A stretch of 5,862 bases of DNA, from contig WFVN01000005.1 in the NCBI GenBank assembly GCA_015491615.1, positions 1 to 5,862 on the forward strand, in the 5' to 3' direction. Below, one piece after another: positions 1-5,862 of the stretch; the first letter of the stretch is position 1, and each line of letters starts with the position of its first letter. The notes below the pieces were generated by a model that saw only the letters and a program-made list of their open reading frames with translations, did no database searches and was not told where the DNA came from. Origin of the DNA: Gammaproteobacteria bacterium (GTDB lineage: Bacteria; Pseudomonadota; Gammaproteobacteria; S012-40). A program made the position numbers and the translations under genes.

Positions 1-106
1 ATGTTGTAGCGGGGGCGGTAGTCGCTGGGGGCGAATTCCAGACGCGCCACCTGGAAGTGCTCCACCAAGGTGTCCAGGTCGGCATCGAGGAAGAAGCGCC
101 CGCACA

Positions 107-107
<1 letters not shown>
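1..107 (-). CDS. SRAP-domain protein (YedK/HMCES family, SOS response-associated peptidase), 5' part only
   Basis: SRAP proteins recognise abasic sites in single-stranded DNA and form a covalent thiazolidine link through the cysteine exposed when Met1 is removed, shielding the site during replication. Only 35 complete codons are visible before the window ends. The protein begins MCGRFFLDADLD and reaches RPRYN. The MCGR start with Cys2 as crosslinking residue, and an R-P-R-Y-N segment about 30 residues later (normally continuing into an A-P-T/G motif), are hallmarks of the family. The later active-site Asn, Glu and His lie outside the window. The ATG (107-105) shares its A with the TGA stop of uup, and an AGGAG sits 8 bases upstream inside the end of uup, so translational coupling is likely. 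The family call rests on the N-terminus alone but this motif is distinctive; orthology to E. coli yedK is not shown. Confidence 0.85.
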
Positions 108-2005
<1,898 letters not shown>

Positions 2006-2033
2006 GGTCGGTGATCGGGTCGGGGCGGCGGGC

Positions 2034-2062
2034 ATGGTGGCGCGAAGCTGCCCGTTTGACAA
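2034..2062 (-). promoter_or_regulatory. Possible weak promoter for uup-SRAP
   Basis: TTGTCA (2062-2057, five of six to the -35 consensus) is followed after 17 bases by CACCAT (2039-2034, three of six to the -10 consensus). It lies between the receptor terminator and the uup start, where a promoter is needed if the terminator works. The -10 is poor and the match may be chance. If used, transcription would begin near 2027, leaving a leader of about 20 bases before the ATG at 2005 and excluding the ATG at 2035. Confidence 0.25.
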
Positions 2063-2083
2063 GCCCGGGGGGCGGGAGTCGGT

Positions 2084-2114
2084 AAACAAAAAGACGGGGG
2101 CGCGAAGCCCCCGT
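2084..2114 (-). terminator. Rho-independent terminator of the TonB-dependent receptor gene
   Basis: Read on the minus strand, ACGGGGGC, a 5-base loop TTCGC and GCCCCCGT form a perfect 8-bp G+C-rich stem (2094-2114), followed by C, five T, G and three T. It begins 24 bases after the receptor stop, as expected for an intrinsic terminator. It separates the receptor transcript from uup, and its T-tract contains the upstream TTG of the uup frame, which argues against that codon as the uup start. Confidence 0.92.
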
Positions 2115-2138
2115 GCAAGTCGCGCTCGGGTCGAGGTG

Positions 2139-4193
2139 TCAGAAGCGGGCCACCAGGCTGGCGCGCACCATGCGCGGCAGGACCGGGTGGAAGTGGATGT
2201 CCGGCTGTGGGCTCGTCTCGTTCTTGAGCTGGGACTCGTAGTAGTAGTCGATGGCGCTGTCCTGGGCGTCGAAGAGGTTGATGATCTCCACGGAGGCCTC
2301 CAGCCCCTTCTTGAAGCGGTAGCCCACGTCGGCAGCGGCGGTGAAAGTGGCCTCGGAGCGCACGGAATTGTCCTCCACTAGCGGCCGGGGGCCGAAATAG
2401 CGCACCCGCAGTCCACCGTTCCAGCCGCGCGGGGGGTTGTAGGTGAGGCCGGCGGAGGCGACCCCTTCCACTGCGCCGGGGATGCGGTCGCCGGCCGGAT
2501 CGTCGTCGGTGAAGCGGGCCTGGGAGTAGGCCAGATCGACGTCGGCGATGAGGTGACGCACGGGAGTGACGTAAGCGGAGACCTCGACGCCGGTGCGGCG
2601 GCTGGGGCGGCTCGGCTCGGTCATGCCGGCATCGCCCACGAACAGCAGTTCGGAGTCCATGTCCAGGCGCCACAGGGCGAGGGCGAGCTGGGTCTTGGGG
2701 AGGATGGCGGTGCGCAGGCCCAGGTCGAAGCCGGTGGCGGGCACCAGCAGGTCCACCTTGTCCACCGACTGGTTGGGATCGGTGGGATCGACGGTCATGG
2801 TGGCGCCGCGGGCATCGTTGGAGTGGTAGCCGCGGCCCACATTGACGAAGTACTCGGTCTTGGACCAGGGGCCGAGGACGACGCTCAGCTTGGGACTCAC
2901 CAACGATTCGCTGGCTTCGCCGGAATTGGCGGGCAGGTTGCTCTCCACGCTGCCACGACGCAGATCGGCGCGGATACCGGCGATGGTGCGCAGCCAGTCG
3001 TTCCAGCGGGCGTCGTTCTTGGCAAACACCCCGTAGGCGCCGAGGCCCACCTGGTCGGCGCGCACGGTGGAAAGGCGCTGGCGCTCTTTGGTCTTGTGCA
3101 GGGAGACGTCGATGTCGTCGTAGCGGATCTGGACTCCCACTTCGGTTTCCGCATCGACGTTGGCGAAGGGTGTCAGCCAGCTACGCGAAGCCTTGAGGCC
3201 GTAGGTGCGGCGGTCGTCCACCTGTTGGAATTGGTCGCCGTTGACCGGGTCTTCCATGTAGTAGGTAAAGTTGGAGTAGAGATTCAGGAAATCTTCTTTG
3301 ACGTAGATGAGAAGATGATCGGAACGGTCTGGACCGTTGTTCCAGCCTTCGGCGGAGAGCGCCACGCGATTGGCGAAACCGGCATCGGTGGGATCCAGGC
3401 TGCCGAAGCGCCCGACCAGCCCTTGCTCCACCGCCCGCAGAGGGATCTGGTCGGTGGCCGTCCAGCGGTTGTCGTAGGCCATAGCGGTGATGGACATGCC
3501 GCGGGCACGGTCACCGCGGGAATAACGGATCACGGAATTGAGTTTGCGCAGGTCCTGGGGGACTTCCCACGGGCCGTCGTCCACCCCCAGCTCGAGGGCG
3601 TAGAGGAGCGTGCCGTCCATGAAATCGGCGCTTTGGGCCGCCAGCAGGCGGTAGTAGCCGTATTGGCCCACGGTGGCGGAGAGAAGGTCTTGGTCCAGAC
3701 TCTCGGCGTAGTGGATGTTCACCGCCCCGGCGCTGGAGAAGTCGCCCACCTCGGCGTAATAAGGGCCCTTCTTGTACTGTACCGCCTCCACCAGTTCGGG
3801 GATGAGGAAATTGAGGTCGGCCCAACCCTGCCCGTGGCCGTGGGTGGGCTGGTTGATGGGCACGCCGTCGAGGGAGATGGCGATGTCGGTGCCGTGGTCG
3901 AGATTGAAACCACGCAGGTAGTACTGGTTGGCCTTACCCTCGCCGGAGTGCTGGGAGACGATGAGACCGGGAACCACTTCGATAAGCTCGCCTGGGCGTT
4001 GGATGGGACGGTTCTCCAATTGCTCGGCGGTGACCGTGCCGACGGTGGCGGATTCGGCGGTGCCCACCAGGCCGTCCGTGCCTTCTCCTTCCACTACTAC
4101 GGTGCCCATTTCCAGGGTTTGCACGCCACCGGCCAGGACGACGTTCTGGTACACGGCGGCGCAGACCGCCAGGCAAAGGATGCGTTTTTTCAT
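2139..4193 (-). CDS. TonB-dependent outer-membrane receptor, substrate unknown
   Basis: This is an outer-membrane 22-strand beta-barrel transporter with an N-terminal plug, energised by TonB-ExbB-ExbD to import scarce ligands such as iron chelates, other metals or cobalamin. The protein has 684 residues, normal for the family. It has a signal peptide (MKKR, hydrophobic core, cleavage probably near residue 21-23 after VVLA), a TonB-box-like MGTVVVEGE (29-37), and a plug at about 45-165 with LRGFNLDHGTDIAISLDGVP, an R-G-F and D-G-V-P pattern typical of PF07715. The rest is barrel, with alternating amphipathic segments, the late INLFDAQ motif (638-644) and a C-terminal Phe684 for BAM recognition. 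The plug has a T-H-G-H-G-Q-G-W motif (117-124) and the C-terminal part D-I-H-F-H-P (665-670); these histidines could suggest a metal-related ligand, but this is inference. The ATG has an AAGGAGG four bases upstream. The gene has its own promoter region and terminator, so it is probably monocistronic. No siderophore, cobalamin or ABC-transport gene is adjacent to identify the cargo. Confidence 0.93.
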   Translation of the reverse strand: MKKRILCLAVCAAVYQNVVLAGGVQTLEMGTVVVEGEGTDGLVGTAESATVGTVTAEQLENRPIQRPGELIEVVPGLIVSQHSGEGKANQYYLRGFNLDHGTDIAISLDGVPINQPTHGHGQGWADLNFLIPELVEAVQYKKGPYYAEVGDFSSAGAVNIHYAESLDQDLLSATVGQYGYYRLLAAQSADFMDGTLLYALELGVDDGPWEVPQDLRKLNSVIRYSRGDRARGMSITAMAYDNRWTATDQIPLRAVEQGLVGRFGSLDPTDAGFANRVALSAEGWNNGPDRSDHLLIYVKEDFLNLYSNFTYYMEDPVNGDQFQQVDDRRTYGLKASRSWLTPFANVDAETEVGVQIRYDDIDVSLHKTKERQRLSTVRADQVGLGAYGVFAKNDARWNDWLRTIAGIRADLRRGSVESNLPANSGEASESLVSPKLSVVLGPWSKTEYFVNVGRGYHSNDARGATMTVDPTDPNQSVDKVDLLVPATGFDLGLRTAILPKTQLALALWRLDMDSELLFVGDAGMTEPSRPSRRTGVEVSAYVTPVRHLIADVDLAYSQARFTDDDPAGDRIPGAVEGVASAGLTYNPPRGWNGGLRVRYFGPRPLVEDNSVRSEATFTAAADVGYRFKKGLEASVEIINLFDAQDSAIDYYYESQLKNETSPQPDIHFHPVLPRMVRASLVARF

Positions 4194-4197
4194 GGGG

Positions 4198-4204
4198 CCT
4201 CCTT
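4198..4204 (-). promoter_or_regulatory. Strong Shine-Dalgarno of the receptor gene
   Basis: AAGGAGG on the minus strand precedes the ATG at 4193 by four C residues. It is preceded by an unstructured ACAACAAC stretch, which should leave it accessible. Seven bases, AGGAGGC (4203-4197), can pair with GTCTCCT at 4227-4221 in the same leader, so access could be controlled. Confidence 0.8.
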
Positions 4205-4215
4205 GTTGTTGTAAG

Positions 4216-4240
4216 CACCCAGGAGACAGAAACCTGGGTG
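4216..4240 (-). promoter_or_regulatory. Leader hairpin of the receptor mRNA
   Basis: CACCCAGG, a 9-base loop TTTCTGTCT and CCTGGGTG form a perfect 8-bp stem within the 5' leader, ending 11 bases before the Shine-Dalgarno. There is no T-tract after it, so it is not an intrinsic terminator. Its 3' arm and loop contain GTCTCCT, which can instead pair with the Shine-Dalgarno; the two pairings exclude each other. It could be an mRNA stabiliser or part of a translational switch. No known riboswitch signature, including a B12 box, was recognised. Confidence 0.6.
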
Positions 4241-4245
4241 TGTAA

Positions 4246-4278
4246 TTGGTAAGAAAATAATTTCATACTTCATACCAA
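4246..4278 (-). promoter_or_regulatory. Inverted repeat across the receptor promoter, candidate operator
   Basis: Arms TTGGTATGAA and TTCTTACCAA, read on the minus strand, pair at nine of ten positions around a 13-base A+T-rich centre. The repeat covers part of the -35/-10 spacer, the whole proposed -10 element and the expected transcription start, a classical repressor position. The left arm is part of a tandem GTATGAA repeat (4275-4262). It does not match the Fur or Zur consensus well enough to name a regulator. Because the right arm is near the transcription start, a purely RNA role is less likely. Confidence 0.5.
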
Positions 4279-4285
4279 GTTTCAA
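4257..4285 (-). promoter_or_regulatory. Probable sigma70-type promoter of the receptor gene
   Basis: TTGAAA (4285-4280, five of six to the -35 consensus) and AATTAT (4262-4257, four of six to the -10 consensus) are separated by 17 bases in the only A+T-rich pocket of the gap. Transcription would start near 4250 and give a leader of about 57 bases carrying the hairpin and the Shine-Dalgarno. The inverted repeat described separately overlaps it. Confidence 0.55.
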
Positions 4286-4325
4286 CAGGCAGGCGCGGTG
4301 ACCGCTTTCTTTCGCTTTCGCAAGG

Positions 4326-4347
4326 GGTGGGACGGGCCCCGTCCACC
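4326..4347 (-). other. G+C-rich hairpin downstream of the mltD-like gene
   Basis: On the minus strand GGTG-GACGG, a 3-base loop GGC and CCGTC-C-CACC form a 9-bp stem with one bulged C, about 48 bases after the mltD stop. No T-tract follows; the next bases are A/G-rich (CGAAAGCGAAAGAAAGCGG). It may protect the 3' end of the mltD mRNA or act with a factor in termination, but it is not a canonical intrinsic terminator. Confidence 0.4.
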
Positions 4348-4394
4348 GCACCGAACCGAGGCCGACTATGGACGCAAGACGCCGAATGACGCAG

Positions 4395-5862
4395 TCAGAT
4401 GTTGGACTGCTCGGTGACGTTCACATACACGGTGAGGCGTTGCCCGGGCTGCAGATAGGCATTCGGGTCGAGACGGTTCCAGCGCACCAGGTCGCGGATA
4501 CTGACACGAAACTTGCGGGAGATGAGCGCCAATGATTCCCCCCGCCGCACCCGGTAGGCGATCTTCTGCGTCCTGCGCGGGCCGGTGCGCACGGTGGCCA
4601 GGTGGCGATCGGGTTTGGTCCACACCACCAGGCGTTGCCCAGGATGGATGGTGTCTCGTGGGGCCATGTCGTTCCAACGGGCCAATTCACGCACGCCCAC
4701 CCGGTAGCGGCGGGCGATGGTCCATAGGGTGTCGCCAGGCTGCACTTCGTATACCACTTTGTGGCGTCCGCGGCGGACGGTGTTCTGGATGCGCAGCAGG
4801 CGCTGACCGGCGCTGAGGGTGTAGGCACGCGCTTCGCGCGTGGCGACGGGGACGATGAGGTCGTCGCCGGCGCGGATGGTGTGGCCGCGCAGGTGGTTGA
4901 CGCGGCGGATGAGGTCGACGTCGGTGTGGTAACGGCGGGCGATCTGCTCGAGGGTTTCACCGCGGCGGATCTTGTGACGCCGCCAACCGATGCGTTCTTC
5001 AGGGGGTAGCTGCGCCAGCCCGGCGAGGAAACGGGGTACCTTTTCGATGGGCAGGGCGATTTCGTGGGGACCATCGGGGTCCGTGGCCCAGCGGTTGAAC
5101 CCCGGGTTGTAGGTGTAGACCTCGTCGATGTTTAGATCGGCGAGTTCGGCCACCAGGGCGAGGTCCATCTGGCTGCCGGGATCGACCCGCTCCAGGACCG
5201 GTTCGTTGGGAATGGGCAGCAGGGTGATGCCATGGCGTTCCGGTTCCGCTACCAGACGCGACAGGGCGAGGAGTTTGGGGACGTAACCGCGCGTCTCGCG
5301 AGGCAGGTCCAGGTGCCAGAAATCGGTGGGGCGACCGCGCCGGCGGTTCTTACGGATCGCTCGGCGCACGGTGCCTTCGCCGGAGTTGTAGGCGGCCAGA
5401 GCGAGGAGCCAGTCGCCGTCGAAGCGGCGGTGCAGGTTCTGGAGGAAACGCAGGGCGGCGTCGGTGGCGGCGAAGACGTCTCGCCGACCGTCGTACCACC
5501 AATTCTGTTTCAGGCCGTACAGGCGCGCGGTGGCGGGCACGAATTGCCAAATGCCGGCGGCACGTCCGTGCGAATAGGCGAAAGGCTGGAAGGCGCTTTC
5601 GACGATGGGGAGAAGGGCGATCTCGCCGGGCATGCCGCGCACCTCCACTTCCTCGACGATGTGGTACAGATAAGGGCGGGCACGGCGTGCCACCCGTTCC
5701 AGGTAGGCGGGGTGGCGGCGGTACCAGTTCAGATCGTCGCGCACGCGCGGGTGGTGACGCTCGGCGTCGGGGAGGGCAAAGCCCTGGCGAATTCGCGCCC
5801 ACAGGTCCTTGGGTGGTTGGGGCAGGTCTTGGTCGAGGCCGGCGGTGAGGGGGGCGTTGGCC
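4395..5862 (-). CDS. mltD: MltD-type membrane-bound lytic murein transglycosylase with three LysM domains, 5' end beyond the window
   Basis: MltD cleaves the MurNAc-GlcNAc bond of peptidoglycan with formation of 1,6-anhydroMurNAc, acting in the periplasm as an outer-membrane lipoprotein in E. coli. The visible part has 488 residues and its frame is open to the window edge. Before the GTG at 5744 it already reads through conserved MltD-like sequence (PPKDLWARIRQGF, then DLNWYRRHPAYLERV), so that GTG is not the start; the lipoprotein signal must lie outside. The SLT domain has catalytic Glu in LLPIVESAF (codon 5600-5598), then GIWQFVPATARLYGLKQ, FDGDWLLALAAYNSGEG and FWHLDLPRETRGYVPKLLAL. Three LysM peptidoglycan-binding repeats follow, at about 4976-4845 (RRGETLEQIARRY), 4754-4620 (QPGDTLWTIARRY) and 4556-4422 (RRGESLALISRKF). 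E. coli MltD has two. The LysM linkers are rich in Arg and Lys. A 201-base gap separates it from the receptor gene, so the two are probably not co-regulated. Confidence 0.94.
   Translation of the reverse strand, partial: ANAPLTAGLDQDLPQPPKDLWARIRQGFALPDAERHHPRVRDDLNWYRRHPAYLERVARRARPYLYHIVEEVEVRGMPGEIALLPIVESAFQPFAYSHGRAAGIWQFVPATARLYGLKQNWWYDGRRDVFAATDAALRFLQNLHRRFDGDWLLALAAYNSGEGTVRRAIRKNRRRGRPTDFWHLDLPRETRGYVPKLLALSRLVAEPERHGITLLPIPNEPVLERVDPGSQMDLALVAELADLNIDEVYTYNPGFNRWATDPDGPHEIALPIEKVPRFLAGLAQLPPEERIGWRRHKIRRGETLEQIARRYHTDVDLIRRVNHLRGHTIRAGDDLIVPVATREARAYTLSAGQRLLRIQNTVRRGRHKVVYEVQPGDTLWTIARRYRVGVRELARWNDMAPRDTIHPGQRLVVWTKPDRHLATVRTGPRRTQKIAYRVRRGESLALISRKFRVSIRDLVRWNRLDPNAYLQPGQRLTVYVNVTEQSNI

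Noticed and set aside
2553..4214. 553-codon open frame on the plus strand opposite the TonB receptor gene
   Set aside because: High G+C and strong third-position bias leave long open frames antisense to real genes. The product is Gly/Val/His/Ala-rich with no family motif, while the minus strand encodes a clear receptor with promoter, ribosome site and terminator.
4244..4268. Fur box in the A+T-rich part of the receptor promoter
   Set aside because: GAAATTATTTTC is partly symmetric, but alignment to the 19-base GATAAT-type consensus gives too many mismatches to claim Fur control.
4295..4305. Short palindrome GCGGTGACCGC upstream of the -35 element
   Set aside because: Only five symmetric positions around one base in G+C-rich sequence; it could be chance, and no second copy was seen.
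4194..4394. Cobalamin or other known riboswitch upstream of the receptor gene
   Set aside because: The leader from the likely start site is only about 57 bases, too short for a cobalamin riboswitch, and no B12-box-like sequence is present in the gap.
4366..4677. 103-codon minus-strand frame at the 3' end of mltD
   Set aside because: It overlaps the third LysM domain out of frame and has no recognisable features, so it is a shadow.

Overview
The window is G+C-rich (roughly two thirds by eye) and every supported gene lies on the minus strand. Four protein genes are visible, two cut by the window edges. In minus-strand reading order (from high to low coordinates) they are an MltD-type lytic transglycosylase with three LysM domains (5' end outside the window), a TonB-dependent outer-membrane receptor, the ABC-F ATPase Uup, and the first 35 codons of a SRAP (YedK/HMCES-type) protein. 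The outer-membrane receptor, the MltD-type murein hydrolase and a Uup that resembles the E. coli protein along its whole length point to a Gram-negative proteobacterium, most likely a high-G+C gammaproteobacterium. No genus can be named from this stretch.

Layout. From 4395 to 5862 lies the mltD-like gene, whose reading frame stays open to the window edge. A 201-base gap (4194-4394) follows. It holds a hairpin just after the mltD stop and then a compact control region for the receptor gene: a sigma70-like promoter, a 33-base inverted repeat across its spacer, -10 element and start site, a leader hairpin, and a strong Shine-Dalgarno sequence. The receptor gene runs from 4193 to 2139 and is closed by a clear intrinsic terminator at 2084-2114. 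The uup gene (2005-107) follows, and its TGA stop overlaps the ATG of the SRAP gene (TGATG), so these two form an operon that is probably translationally coupled.

How the genes relate. MltD and the receptor are both envelope proteins, but the gap and separate signals suggest independent expression. Uup and SRAP make a plausible genome-maintenance pair. Uup is linked to replication and branched-DNA intermediates, and SRAP proteins crosslink to abasic sites in single-stranded DNA. The least explained part of the window is the receptor's promoter and leader. There, an inverted repeat covers the promoter, and two mutually exclusive RNA pairings, one of which would hide the ribosome binding site, can be drawn. 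I see no mobile element, CRISPR array, tRNA, rRNA or known riboswitch, and no convincing new multi-gene system. The organisation is otherwise ordinary chromosome.
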